DNA of 64,000 bases from Microvirga sp. VF16 (GTDB taxonomy: Bacteria > Pseudomonadota > Alphaproteobacteria > Rhizobiales > Beijerinckiaceae). This document shows positions 44,225-53,440 of the stretch, one piece after another. Each line of letters opens with the position of its first letter. Position 1 is the stretch's first letter. Location: the NCBI RefSeq assembly GCF_016864375.1, contig NZ_CP069357.1, positions 186,001 to 250,000 of the forward strand. Direction: 5' to 3'. Made by a program: the position numbers and the translations under genes. Under the pieces are notes generated by a model, which saw nothing but the letters and a program-made list of their open reading frames with translations, was not told the origin of the DNA and searched no databases.

Positions 44225-45508
44225 TCAAGCCCCGGCATTTCCTCGCCGAACCAGTTTTTGTTCAGGAGTGCGCGTGCCTCCTCGGTCATTGCCGACATCC
44301 GCGCGTGCCTCGGCGGCACTCAGCAGCTCCGCCCACCTGTTACTGTGCGAGCGTTGGAGCGCCCTGCGGAAGGCCGCTTCTGCCTCCTGCGGCATGTCCT
44401 GTGCCAGCAGCGCCGCGCCCAGCGATTGGTGTCGCGGATAGTGCGAGAATGGTGACTCCCTATAGAGCAGGCGGTCCTGGATTTTCGCAGCCTCGACGAA
44501 CAGGGCGGTTGATCTGGCGTAAGCGCCGGCCTGCTGTGCCATGCGTGCCTCGATTACGCGGGTGGAGATGGCCAACACATCGGCTCGCGGAACACCAGCC
44601 TCGGGCGGGGCGGCGATCTCGGACGTCGTGATGACCGCTTGGGCATAGTAAGGTGCAGCCGCGATCGGCTGTGTCCAAGGCACCTCGCGCTTCGTCTGGT
44701 CAGGATAATGCTCCCAAGTTTTTGCACCCCGTCCACGGCTGTGTGGCCATCGCCGCCCATCATGGCCGACACCATCACGAAATGGACGTTATGCGCATAG
44801 TAGCCTTCGGAGTAGAGCAAGCTTGCGCCGCCGTGGCCCATCGCCTCGTCTGCCGCCACGGCACGCACGTTGGCGTTGAGACTCTCGCGCCAACGGCCAA
44901 GGTGATACCAAATGTGGCTCGGTATGTGGACGAGATGTCCAGCGCCGGGCATCAAGGCTTTGAGACGTGCCGCATGGGATGACGCCTTATCGGGACGCTC
45001 GGAGGCCTCGACCGTATGGATATAAGATGAATTGCGCCAGAATGATTCGGCATCCCCTGCAGCGACCCAAGCTACTGGAATCCGAGTACGCCTTCGATCA
45101 GCGCGAGCATGCGATCCGTCTTGGGCTTCCGCTTGCGTGCTCGTCGCGCTGACGATCGACCAAGAGAGCTTTCCAAAGTCCTCTCCGTGCGGTGGTACGG
45201 CTTCTCTGGTCGGGGCGGCGGCGCCCCGCGGCAGGTCGCGGCTATAGGAGCCCAACCCCGTGCGCTTCGCTGACCTGAATCGGGATCTGACAGGAGGATC
45301 GGAACTGCAACTGCGCCACGTTCGCCCCATGGCCGGAGGCATGTAGCTCCTTGAGTTGCAGGGCACGGAGCAGCCGTACTCTCGGGCTGTCGTGACTGCC
45401 GAGCGAGCAAGCATGAGCCGTCTCGCTCGCGAGCAATGGCATGACGGCAACTGCCGAAAGGAGGATGAGTGTTGAAGAAGGGTGAGAGCACAGGACGTGA
45501 CGGGTCAT
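44225..45508 (-). pseudogene. Secreted TPR-repeat protein, several frameshifts
   Basis: Beginning at ATG 45508, a signal peptide (LILLSAVAVMPLLASETAHA) leads into QLQFRSSCQ and SEAHGVGLL. A second frame carries SYIHTVEASERPDKA, LKALMPGAGHLVHIPSHIWY, LGRWRESLNANVRAVAADEA and GYYAHNVHFVMVSAMM, and a third finishes with RALQRSHSNRWAELLSAAEA to 44225. These are in the right order for a family of secreted tetratricopeptide proteins that start with a heart of HLVHMPSHI. At least three frameshifts break it. Confidence 0.7.
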
Positions 45509-46441
45509 CGTGACGAACCTCCCGGAGTTCGACAATTTCTTGCGTTCGTCCAATTGCGGTAGGCGTGCAGATCGAAAGCGGCGGCGTGCTTTGCTCGGTA
45601 TCTCGGCTCAGGCCACGCATGTCGTGCACGGCATCAGTCTGCCAGCTCCGAAACAAGCTGGCTTCAGCCGCCGAGGATTAGCAAAGCTGAATGGGGCACG
45701 CACTTCTCCCACCAACAATCCTAATTGACCTTAAGTAAAGCTCCTGAGCTAAAGCCGATGTGTGGCCGAGCACACCAGCCAAATCAGAGCCTTCTGGAAA
45801 GACTGCTGCCCGAGGCGCGGCATGCAATCGCGGGGGACTCGCTCGGGAGGTGATTGCATAATTCCCTCTAAGCCACAGTTGAAGTCGTCGAACCACGCTG
45901 TTGAAGAGATATGGTCCACCTCGGCGGAAGAGGTCGGTCTCTGCTAAGCCCGATACCATCTTCTCTTCTCTATGCGAATTGCGTTGATGCAGAACTCTGT
46001 GCTGAGAGGAAGTCTGTAGCTTCGCTGTCATTCGTTGGTTGAACGTTCTGTCAAGGCATTTTCTAAGAGAAGGCCCACTGCATGAATGAGCTGTTGAGAC
46101 CAAGCTAGAGCGCCCCACATTTTATGCCGTCCTTGGGCTGGATTGAAAACCCCGACGTGAAGTTATGATTAGGTAATTGGACGAAACGGGTAAGGTCCCT
46201 CGAATTGTGCGCGGTCTCACGCTCCTAGACCGCGCTGTCATCATCTAAGCTCTCACATTCGTGAAGATACACGTGCTTGAAGAGAGGCATCATCAGTAGA
46301 TCCCGCGATTCCATGAGCTAGTTTTATTCAGATCTGACACCATAGCGTAACGTGTGCAATTATCGCTTCGGTCATTTGAGTCTTTCCACCTCAACCACGA
46401 GACCAACCGAGTGGTCGGACGGTTCTGAGGGAAGCGTAGAG
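45509..46441. other. Gene-poor, relatively AT-rich stretch
   Basis: About 930 bases with only short frames, no family motifs and no strong ribosome sites on either strand. Lower GC than the surrounding genes suggests foreign or degraded DNA. Nothing else seen. Confidence 0.45.
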
Positions 46442-46546
46442 ATGAACTCAATTTCTCAGATCTATGATGCGTCGGATCAAAGCGGAAAGCTGGGCCACGC
46501 TCTCTCGACCGTTGTGAGGGAGCGCCCCAAGTCGTGGCTCGCTTAG
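46442..46546 (+). CDS. Short peptide resembling the start of an ElaB/DUF883-like protein
   Basis: 34 codons from ATG 46442: NSISQIYDASDQSGKLGHAL and VRERPKS resemble the amphipathic start of small ribosome- or membrane-associated DUF883-like proteins, which then carry a membrane helix. Here a TAG follows SWLA, so the anchor is missing. Either a truncated relic or chance. Confidence 0.3.
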   Translation: MNSISQIYDASDQSGKLGHALSTVVRERPKSWLA

Positions 46547-46679
46547 AACTTTAACTTATTCTGACTCTCGCACACCGGACTCCGTGTAAACCATAATCAC
46601 TAGCAAAACCACTCCGCCGGAACCTGCCACCATGGCTTGCGTTCTCTTTGAGACTAGTAACTATTTAGGAGCGTTATAG

Positions 46680-46862
46680 ATGGTTAAGGAAAAACCTGGT
46701 CCGCACCATGATCATCCTGGCCATACCCCAGGTGACCTCGACCGGCATGGGCATCGCGACAAGTCCGTGACCGAGAAGCCAGGACCGCATCATGATCACC
46801 CGGGTCATAAGCCGGGTGACCTTGACCCACATGGGCATCGTGATAAATCCGGTAAAAAGTAA
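46680..46862 (+). CDS. His-rich tandem-repeat miniprotein
   Basis: 60 residues made of two 25-residue repeats (KPGPHHDHPGH then PGDLD and HGHRDKS), 23 of 25 identical, with 12 His in total and no Cys or hydrophobic segment. TAGGAG lies 7 bases before the ATG. Between the repeats about 12 codons differ synonymously and only two change the residue (Thr/Lys and Arg/Pro), which indicates selection on the protein. Probably a soluble cytoplasmic binder of Zn, Ni, Co or Cu (inference). No family known to me. Confidence 0.7.
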   Translation: MVKEKPGPHHDHPGHTPGDLDRHGHRDKSVTEKPGPHHDHPGHKPGDLDPHGHRDKSGKK

Positions 46863-47326
46863 AACGTTGCTCGACGGTAGGTCCACACCTTTGCTTTGTG
46901 CAAGATCTGTAACCAAGTTGAAGGGCCGCAAGAGTGCGGTCCTTCCTTGCGTCGTATCCACCAGCAAACTCTAACAGCTTTAGAGCATCTGAGCGCATAG
47001 TCACGTTATTGGGATCCGAGCGCGGACTATCCTATTCTATATGAGTGCATGAATCGGCTCTCCGCAATCGATCTACACACGCTGCCATTGTCTTGCTGCC
47101 TTAATCAATCTCGCGGTCCGTTCGCGCCGTTTTCGCTAGCGGCGGATGGTAGAGTAGATACCCTCCCACGCGGGCGCGGGCCGCCACGAAACTATGAAAC
47201 TGTTCGACGCTCGACTCTGAAGTCTAGCCCGAAGTACACCAACTGCATCTTGCCGACGAGTGCATGTGCCGGGTTGTTGCGGGAGCCTTGAGGTGGTGAT
47301 CACCATAGTGCGGAACGTAGCAACGG
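46863..47326. other. Gap downstream of the His-rich gene
   Basis: No supported gene; short frames only, on both strands. Mixed base composition. Confidence 0.4.
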
Positions 47327-47673
47327 ATGCGGCGCGCTGTGGATCCAAATGCATTTGTCCCGTTTGTCTTGGTCCAGCGCTCAGTGCACACGAAGGCGCC
47401 AGCCGAGCGCGAGGTGCTCGATGAGGTCATGGCGGCCCACGACGAGGTGGTCGCCATTCGGAAAGCGGATGGGTTCCTCGCCGAGCCGGGGCGCTTCCGC
47501 CACTATGAGAAGGCGCAGCAGCGGCTCTCGGTTGATTTGGACCGGTTATACGCGACCATCAAGCACTATTCCAAACTCACGGGCGACACGCCCTGTCGAA
47601 CCGCCTGCGGGAGTTCTAGCGGTTGGAGGATCGGCTGCTGGTGGCCCGCAGCGACCTCATCGGCGCAACCCGC
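47327..47673 (+). pseudogene. Unknown gene interrupted by IS66, 5' part
   Basis: From ATG 47327 the frame reads VDPNAFVPFVLVQRSVHTKA, EREVLDEVMAAHDEVVAIRK and DRLYATIKHYSKLTGDT. A one-base shift near 47590 is then needed to continue LSNRLREF, a TAG (normally Gln codon CAG), RLEDRLLVARSDLIGATR, which runs into the IS66 left end. The gene resumes at 53896 in the same frame. It was thus already damaged or has decayed since. Family not recognised; helical, charged. Confidence 0.65.
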
Positions 47674-47728
47674 GTAAGCGTCCGCCGAGGACCGCGGAAT
47701 TTCGACTGCGGCGTGGTAGAGTGGCCGC

Positions 47729-47959
47729 ATGGAGATTGACCACGACAAGATCGACGAGGCGGTTCTCGCCCTGCTGTGGTTGACGCTGCACGATGGGTGC
47801 CGGGCCTGGAAGGGCTTCGACTGGGCGACAATGAACCGACTCTATGAGAAGGGCTTCATCTGCGACCCCGTCAACAAGACCAAGTCCGTCGTGCTCACCG
47901 ATGAGGGGCTTCAGAAAGCCGAAGAGCTGTTCAAGGAGCTGTTTACGCAAAAGCCCTGA
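47729..47959 (+). CDS. DUF6429 protein, IS66 passenger
   Basis: 76 residues: EIDHDKIDEAVLALLWLTLH, RAWKGFDWATMNRLYEKGFI, and KSVVLTDEGLQKAEELFKEL give a small winged-helix-like fold. I know this as DUF6429, often found beside IS66 genes in rhizobia. Here it is clearly inside the element: its stop is 2 bases from the tnpC stop (convergent) and it lies within the left end. It may regulate transposition, which is untested. Confidence 0.75.
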   Translation: MEIDHDKIDEAVLALLWLTLHDGCRAWKGFDWATMNRLYEKGFICDPVNKTKSVVLTDEGLQKAEELFKELFTQKP

Positions 47960-47961
47960 GA

Positions 47962-49629
47962 TCAGGCCGCGGCCTGCTGATCTCGCAAGGGCTTCCAGTT
48001 CCAGGGCAGAAGCTCGGCGAGGCGTTTGGCCGGATGCTCCGGCAGTCGCGCCAGAACGTCGGCCAGCCAAGCGCGCGGGTCGACCTCATTGAGCTTGCAG
48101 GTCTCGATCAGCGTATACAGCGCCGCGGCCCGATGGCCACCCACATCCGAGCCCGCGAAGGTCCAGTTCCGGCGCCCAACTGCAATGCCGCGGATCGCCC
48201 GCTCGGCTGCGTTATTCGACAGGCAGACCCGGCCGTCCTCGAGGAAGAGCGCGAACGACGACCAGCGCCGCAGCATGTAGTCGATGGCTTTGGCCGTCTC
48301 ACTCTTGGGTGACAACCGTCCACGCTGCACCCGCAACCAGCTCTCCAGATCATCGACCAGGGGCTTGGATTGAGCGGCTCGAATGGTGCGTCGCTCATCC
48401 GGTGGTCGGCCGATGATCTCACGCTCGATGGCAAACAGCGCATCGATGCGCTTCACCGCCTCGATCGCGATGGGCCCCTTCCGCAACTCGGCCAGTTCAA
48501 AGAATTTGCGCCGGGCGTGCGCCCAACACGCTGCCTCGGTCACAGCCCCGATCACGCGGCCTGGTTCATACAGCTGCCCGAAACCGGAATAGGCATCCGC
48601 CTGCAGAAGGCCGCTATAGCTCGTCAGGAACGATTGCGGATGCTCACCCTTGCGATCGGGCGAGTAGAAATACACGGCCGCCGGCGGATCGGCGCCGGCA
48701 AAGGGGCGGTCGTCACGCACCACGGTCCAGAGCCGGCCGGTCTTCGTCTTGCCCTTGGCCAGTACCGGCACGGGCGTGTCGTCGGCGTGCAGCCGCTCAG
48801 CCGTCATTACGTGGTCGGCGATCAGCGCGCTCAAGGGCTGGGCTGCGACCGCAACAGCGCCCATCCAGTCGCACAGGGTCGAGACATCCAGATCGACGCC
48901 TTCCTGAGCGAACACCGCGCTCTGGCGCGTCAGCGGCAGATGCAGGCCGAACTTGCCGACCGTGATCTCGGCCAGAAGATGCGGGCCGGCGCGGCCGCGC
49001 GGAATGGCATGGAACGGCGCCGGCGTCTCGGTGATCGTCTCGCACGCCGCACAGCTGAACTTCTCGCGCACGGTTTGCAGCACGACCCAACGCGCCGGGA
49101 TGCGCTCCAGGGTCTCGCTCACCACCTCTCCGAGCTTGCGCAAGCTGCCACCGCAGCAGGCGCAGGCGGTGGGACCAGGAAGGACAACGCGCCGGCGCGA
49201 CAGGTGACCGGGCAAGGGCCTGCGGGCGGGCTTGGTCCGTTCCAACTCCTCCACCGTCCACCGGGGCGCCTCCGGCGGCGCCGCGGCATCCTTCGCCTCG
49301 GCCTCGGCATCCATGTGAGCGGCGCTCTCTTCCAGGTCCTCCAAAGCGAGCATCAGTTGTTCGAGACGGGCACTGCGTTCCGACGAGGCGCCGAAGTGCT
49401 GGCGGCGCAACTTGGCGATCTGCAGCTTGAGCCGCTCGATCTCCAGCTCCAGGGCATAGCGGGCGGCGTGGGCCTGGGTGACTTCGAGCCGGGCCGTCTC
49501 CAATGCAGCCCGAGCGATCTCCAGATCACCCGCGCGGGCTTCGGCCGCCAGGCGGGCTGCCCGCTCGGCGCGGATCATCGCGTGAGCGTCAGCCAGACTG
49601 GCGGGAAGCGGATCAGGGTGATTTGCCAC
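47962..49629 (-). CDS. tnpC: IS66 transposase TnpC
   Basis: 555 residues, complete. An N-terminal coiled coil (ELEIERLKLQIAKLRRQHFG), a zinc-binding segment with CACCGG and CAAC, and the DDE domain with HADDTPVPVLAKG, LLQADAYSGFGQLY and NNAAERAIRGIAVGRRNW (catalytic Asp, Asp, Glu). This is the catalytic protein of the element. It appears functional, though tnpB is split. Confidence 0.93.
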   Translation of the reverse strand: MANHPDPLPASLADAHAMIRAERAARLAAEARAGDLEIARAALETARLEVTQAHAARYALELEIERLKLQIAKLRRQHFGASSERSARLEQLMLALEDLEESAAHMDAEAEAKDAAAPPEAPRWTVEELERTKPARRPLPGHLSRRRVVLPGPTACACCGGSLRKLGEVVSETLERIPARWVVLQTVREKFSCAACETITETPAPFHAIPRGRAGPHLLAEITVGKFGLHLPLTRQSAVFAQEGVDLDVSTLCDWMGAVAVAAQPLSALIADHVMTAERLHADDTPVPVLAKGKTKTGRLWTVVRDDRPFAGADPPAAVYFYSPDRKGEHPQSFLTSYSGLLQADAYSGFGQLYEPGRVIGAVTEAACWAHARRKFFELAELRKGPIAIEAVKRIDALFAIEREIIGRPPDERRTIRAAQSKPLVDDLESWLRVQRGRLSPKSETAKAIDYMLRRWSSFALFLEDGRVCLSNNAAERAIRGIAVGRRNWTFAGSDVGGHRAAALYTLIETCKLNEVDPRAWLADVLARLPEHPAKRLAELLPWNWKPLRDQQAAA

Positions 49630-49674
49630 GCTCTGAGTCTGCCACGGAAGCGTTGATTTGCAAGGCTTTGATGC

Positions 49675-49965
49675 TCATCCGGCCGCGATCGGGCGCCAGG
49701 TTTGCTGGGGATTGCGCCAGTCGATGCCCTCCAAGAGATAACCCAACTGCGCGGTGGAAATCGACACCGTGCCGTCGACCGGCGACGGCCACAGAAAACG
49801 ACCCCGATCAATGCGCTTCGAGAACAAACATAGGCCCTGGCCGTCGTACCAGAGGACCTTGATCAGATCGCCTCTGCGTCCCCGGAAGACAAACAGATTG
49901 CCCGAATGCGGATCACGTTTGAGCGTCTCCTGCACCAGCAGGGAGAGGCCGCCGAAGCCCTTACG
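49675..49965 (-). pseudogene. tnpB: IS66 tnpB, 3' part
   Basis: Reads KGFGGLSLLVQETLKRDPHS, NLFVFRGRRGDLIKVLWYDG and FLWPSPVDGTVSISTAQLGY to the stop at 49675. The first 19-20 codons lie at 53384-53440, beyond the RIT element. Joined, GHTDMR plus KGFGG restores the invariant TnpB motif. Confidence 0.92.
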
Positions 49966-49989
49966 CTTATGCGGAGCTCCGCATAAGCG
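49964..49989. repeat. 26-bp perfect palindrome at the left RIT edge
   Basis: CGCTTATGCGGAG followed by its exact reverse complement. The half-site TTATGCGGAG recurs inside the adjacent 39-bp repeat, so it is probably a recombinase-binding pair. It has no counterpart at the right edge. Confidence 0.75.
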
Positions 49990-49990
49990 C

Positions 49991-50029
49991 AATTATGTGG
50001 AGTGCCAGATTATGCGGAGTCCGCAGCGG
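49991..50029 (+). repeat. Left 39-bp terminal inverted repeat of the RIT element
   Basis: Identical over 39 bases to the reverse complement of 53342-53380. It contains two direct copies of ATTATGyGGAGT (starting AATTATGTGGAG and ATTATGCGGAG), which are likely recombinase sites. Confidence 0.9.
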
Positions 50030-50144
50030 GCCGAGCGGCTTCGCCCTTTTTATCCAATAGCTTAGAGTGCTCAAGAGCCTTCCCCACTTGGCATAATTGT
50101 TGTCGTCTCTCGACGTTCTTTTTGAGCTCGAGAGGAGAGCACAC

Positions 50145-51389
50145 GTGCCAAAATCGACGGAAGTTCTGCCGGACTGCACGCAACTGATGAACCCAGGTGC
50201 CTTGCGGCCGTTCGTGGTGGCGTTCACGGACCGATTGTCGAGTCTGGGGCACACCCGCCTCACAGTGTCAGGCTACGAAGCCTCGGCTCGTCATTTCGGA
50301 CAATGGCTGCAGAACAGGAAGATCGCCGTCGCTGAGATTGACGACAGTGTCATTCACCGGTTTGCGCAGCATCGATGCCGTTGCCCCGGTATCCGGCAGG
50401 CCGCTCGACTGTCAGTCAAATACGTCAACCGCGCTCGCCGGTTCGTTGGCTTCCTGGCGGAATGCGGAGCGGTGACACTGTTGGAACAGGAGCCACCGCG
50501 TCCCAACGAAGATGTGATCCTTGCTTTCCAGGCCTGGCTGAGGCGGCATCGCGGAATCTCGGAGCGCACGGTCTGGCGCCACGGGCGTATGGTCATGCGC
50601 CTGCTTCCTGCTCTCGGCCCCGATTCCATGCAGTACGATGCTGCTCTTGTCCGACAGGTGATCCTGGACGAGGGAAAGCGAAGTTCGCACGCCTACCTCA
50701 AGACCATGACGATGGCACTGCGAGGCTATCTTCGATATCTGGCTGCCCACGGCCTGTGCCGTCCAGGACTTGATCAGGCCATCCCGACAATCCCGCAATG
50801 GCGGCTGTCAGCGTTGCCGCGCTACATCCCCAGCGCGGACGTCGAGCGGGTCATTGGGTCGTGCGACGTCACGACGTCGATGGGCATCCGTGACCGCGCG
50901 GTGCTTCTGCTGCTGGCCCGTCTCGGCCTGCGCGCCGGCGACATTGCAGGCATGCGCCTCGACGACATCGACTGGCAAGAAGGCACCCTGCGGGTCCGCG
51001 GCAAAGGCCGTCGTGAGATCCGGCTTCCACTCCCCCAGGACGCAGGCGACGCGATCATCGCCTATCTCCGAGATGCCCGGCCGCTCGCCGCCTGTGAGCA
51101 GATTTTCTTGCGGATAGTTGCACCGTATCGGCCATTGGCGAGCGCGAGCGTCTCGAGCATTGTGAGCCTTGCTCTTGAGAGGGCCGGCATCGATGACCCG
51201 CCGTCCCGAGGCACCAATCTGCTTCGGCACTCCGCAGCGACCGGCATGCTGCGCGCCGGCGCCACCCTGGACATGATCGGAACCGTGCTTCGCCACCGAT
51301 CGATCGACACCACCGCCCATTACGCGAAGGTGGACGTCGATATGCTGCTTCAGATCGCTCAGCCCTGGCCGGGGAGTGTGTCATGCTGA
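50145..51389 (+). CDS. RIT tyrosine recombinase A
   Basis: 414 residues from a GTG at 50145 with GAGAGGAGAG just upstream (an earlier TTG lacks one). N-terminal SAM-like core-binding domain (LGHTRLTVSGYEASARHFGQ) and catalytic domain with Arg in ARLGLRAGDIAGMRLDDID, HxxR in NLLRHSAATGML, and His/Tyr in LRHRSIDTTAHYAKVD. Overlaps recombinase B by 7 bases. Confidence 0.92.
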   Translation: MPKSTEVLPDCTQLMNPGALRPFVVAFTDRLSSLGHTRLTVSGYEASARHFGQWLQNRKIAVAEIDDSVIHRFAQHRCRCPGIRQAARLSVKYVNRARRFVGFLAECGAVTLLEQEPPRPNEDVILAFQAWLRRHRGISERTVWRHGRMVMRLLPALGPDSMQYDAALVRQVILDEGKRSSHAYLKTMTMALRGYLRYLAAHGLCRPGLDQAIPTIPQWRLSALPRYIPSADVERVIGSCDVTTSMGIRDRAVLLLLARLGLRAGDIAGMRLDDIDWQEGTLRVRGKGRREIRLPLPQDAGDAIIAYLRDARPLAACEQIFLRIVAPYRPLASASVSSIVSLALERAGIDDPPSRGTNLLRHSAATGMLRAGATLDMIGTVLRHRSIDTTAHYAKVDVDMLLQIAQPWPGSVSC

Positions 51390-52297
51390 GCCTGAACCTC
51401 GCACGCTATGCGGAATTGCAGCAGCATCTGGGCTTCAAGTTCCGCGTCCAGCACTCGTTGCTCAAGAGCTTTGTTGCCTTCGCGGAAGGCAACGGCGACC
51501 GGTATGTTCAAACGGCGCGCGTGCTCGAATGGGCGACGCTCGCCCCTTCACCGCAGCAGTGTCGCAATCGCTTGCTGACGGTCCGGCGCTTTGCCCTGGC
51601 GCTGTCGGCCGAGAATCGGTGTCATGAGATTCCGCCCGCCGATGCCCTGGGCCGTGGCCTGTTCGAGCGGCGGATCCCGCACATCTATACGGTCGATGAG
51701 ATCACCGCGCTGATGCGAGCGGCGGCCCGCCTCAAGCCCTCAGGCTCGATCAGGCCGCTGCTGTACGAGACCCTGTTCGGCCTTCTTGCCGCCACCGGCA
51801 TGCGCGTTTCCGAAGCCCTCGCTCTCCGCCTTGATGACCTGACGGCCGATGGGCTGGTGATCCGGCAAACCAAATTCCAAAAGAGCCGCTTGCTGCCACT
51901 CCACGCCACCACGTGGGAAGCCCTGGATCGGTATGTGGCAGCGCGCCAGCGGCTCGGGACCTGGGACGACGCCCTGTTCGTTTCCAATACAGGAACGACG
52001 CCGTCCTATCCTACGGTAATTGCCATTTTCCTCCGCCTGGCCCGATCAACCGGCCTGAGAGGGCAGCCCGGTCAGCCGGGACCTCGTATTCACGATCTGC
52101 GGCACACCTTCGCCGTCCGCTCTTTGGAGCAATGTCGGCCTGATCGCGACGCCGTTGGCCGCCATATCGTCGCGCTCAGCACCTACCTCGGTCACGCCCA
52201 TGTCACCGACACCTACTGGTACCTGCAGGCAACGCCGACCCTCATGGGGCAGATTGCATCCGCCGGTGAGGCTTTGCACCAGGGAGCCGCTCCATGA
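51383..52297 (+). CDS. RIT tyrosine recombinase B
   Basis: 304 residues. Catalytic Arg in ATGMRVSEALALRLDDL, Lys region in IRQTKFQKSRLLPLH, HxxR in IHDLRHTFAVRSL, and His/Tyr in YLGHAHVTDTYWYLQA. Overlaps A and, by 4 bases, C, so all three are co-translated, as required for RIT function. Confidence 0.92.
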   Translation: MLSLNLARYAELQQHLGFKFRVQHSLLKSFVAFAEGNGDRYVQTARVLEWATLAPSPQQCRNRLLTVRRFALALSAENRCHEIPPADALGRGLFERRIPHIYTVDEITALMRAAARLKPSGSIRPLLYETLFGLLAATGMRVSEALALRLDDLTADGLVIRQTKFQKSRLLPLHATTWEALDRYVAARQRLGTWDDALFVSNTGTTPSYPTVIAIFLRLARSTGLRGQPGQPGPRIHDLRHTFAVRSLEQCRPDRDAVGRHIVALSTYLGHAHVTDTYWYLQATPTLMGQIASAGEALHQGAAP

Positions 52298-53286
52298 CCG
52301 CGCTGGCTCCCCATCTCGCCACCTTCCTACAAACCCATCTTCTCCATGAGCGGCGGGCAAGCCCGCACACGTGTGAGGCCTACGCCGACAGCTTTCGACT
52401 GCTGCTGTGCTTCGCGGCTGCCCGGTTGAGGACGACGCCGTCCCGCCTCGCGATCGAGCAGCTCGATCCGCCGCTCCTCCTGGCTTTCCTCGAGCACATC
52501 GAGGAGGCGCGGGGTAACTCGGCGCGCACCCGCAATGCCCGCCTTGCCGCCATCCACTCGTTCTTCCGTTTCCTCGAGTACCGGGTCCCGTCCTGTCTGG
52601 ACCAGGCCCGCCGGGTCCGGGCGATCCCGATGAAGAAGGCCGATGAGGCGCTCGTCAGCCATCTCACACGCGCGGAGATGCAGGCTCTGCTTGATGCGCC
52701 GAACCCGCGTCAGGTCGCCGGTATCCGGGATCGGGCGATGCTCCACTTGGCCTTCGCCGCGGGCCTGCGCGTCTCCGAACTTGTCAGCCTGCGCCTCGAT
52801 CAGATCGACCGCCAAATGGTCGCCAGCATCCATGTCATGGGCAAAGGACGCCGCGAGCGTATACTGCCCCTGTGGAAGGAGACAACGGCGGCGCTGAAGG
52901 CTTGGCTGGCAGTCCGCCCGGCGAGCGGCGATGCCGAGCTCTTCCTCAATGCCACAGGCCGGGCGATGACCCGATCCGGGTTCGAATATATTCTCGCCAA
53001 GCACGTAGCCACCGCGGCGCAGAAGTTGCCCTCCATCGCCGACAAGCGCGTCACTCCGCATGTTTTGCGCCATACCTGCGCCATGCACACCCTGCAAGCG
53101 ACGCGCGATGTTCGCAAAGTGTCGCTCTGGCTTGGCCACGCCAGTCTGCAGAGCACGGAGATCTATCTGCGAGCCGATCCGACCGAAAAGCTCGAGGCGC
53201 TTGCCGCGATGGCGCCGCCGTCGCTCAGGCCGGGTCGCTTCCGCGCGCCCGACAAGCTACTGGCGATGCTGAAGTCGATCGGCTGA
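52294..53286 (+). CDS. RIT tyrosine recombinase C
   Basis: 330 residues, XerC/D-like. Core-binding domain with HERRASPHTCEAYADSFRLL; catalytic Arg in AAGLRVSELVSLRLDQID, HxxR in HVLRHTCAMHTLQ, His/Tyr in WLGHASLQSTEIYLRAD. Last gene of the trio; the right terminal repeat starts ~55 bases after its stop. Confidence 0.92.
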   Translation: MTALAPHLATFLQTHLLHERRASPHTCEAYADSFRLLLCFAAARLRTTPSRLAIEQLDPPLLLAFLEHIEEARGNSARTRNARLAAIHSFFRFLEYRVPSCLDQARRVRAIPMKKADEALVSHLTRAEMQALLDAPNPRQVAGIRDRAMLHLAFAAGLRVSELVSLRLDQIDRQMVASIHVMGKGRRERILPLWKETTAALKAWLAVRPASGDAELFLNATGRAMTRSGFEYILAKHVATAAQKLPSIADKRVTPHVLRHTCAMHTLQATRDVRKVSLWLGHASLQSTEIYLRADPTEKLEALAAMAPPSLRPGRFRAPDKLLAMLKSIG

Positions 53287-53341
53287 TCGACGAATTATGT
53301 CGAGTGATTGCTACCTGAACACCGCAGCCGGCAAGGGATTG

Positions 53342-53380
53342 CCGCTGCGGACTCCGCATAATCTGGCACTCCACATAATT
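53342..53380 (-). repeat. Right 39-bp terminal inverted repeat of the RIT element
   Basis: Exact inverted copy of 49991-50029. A further related site (AATTATGTCGAGTG) lies inside at 53293, mirrored by a CACTTGGCATAATT site near 50090 at the other end. Confidence 0.9.
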
Positions 53381-53383
53381 CCT

Positions 53384-53440
53384 CATATCAGTGTGCCCGG
53401 TGGCCAGCCACACGCGCACGCCGGTCGGCACCGGGATCAT
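53384..53440 (-). pseudogene. tnpB: IS66 tnpB, 5' part
   Basis: ATG at 53440, overlapping the tnpA stop, then IPVPTGVRVWLATGHTDM before the RIT right end. The rest is at 49675-49965. Confidence 0.9.

Larger units (their letters stand above)
49966..53383 (+). mobile_element. RIT element (recombinase in trio)
   Basis: Three overlapping tyrosine recombinase genes in one direction, bounded by perfect inverted repeats of 39 bp, inserted in tnpB of the IS66. This matches the published RIT class. The outer left boundary carries an extra 26-bp palindrome (49964-49989), so the exact edges are uncertain by a few bases. Nothing else is carried. Confidence 0.88.

Noticed and set aside
46680..46862. CRISPR-like direct repeat
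   Set aside because: Only two units, contiguous without spacers, in frame and differing at third codon positions.
49991..53380. Integron with attC sites
   Set aside because: The recombinases come as an overlapping trio and the repeats are terminal inverted repeats, not an array of cassettes.
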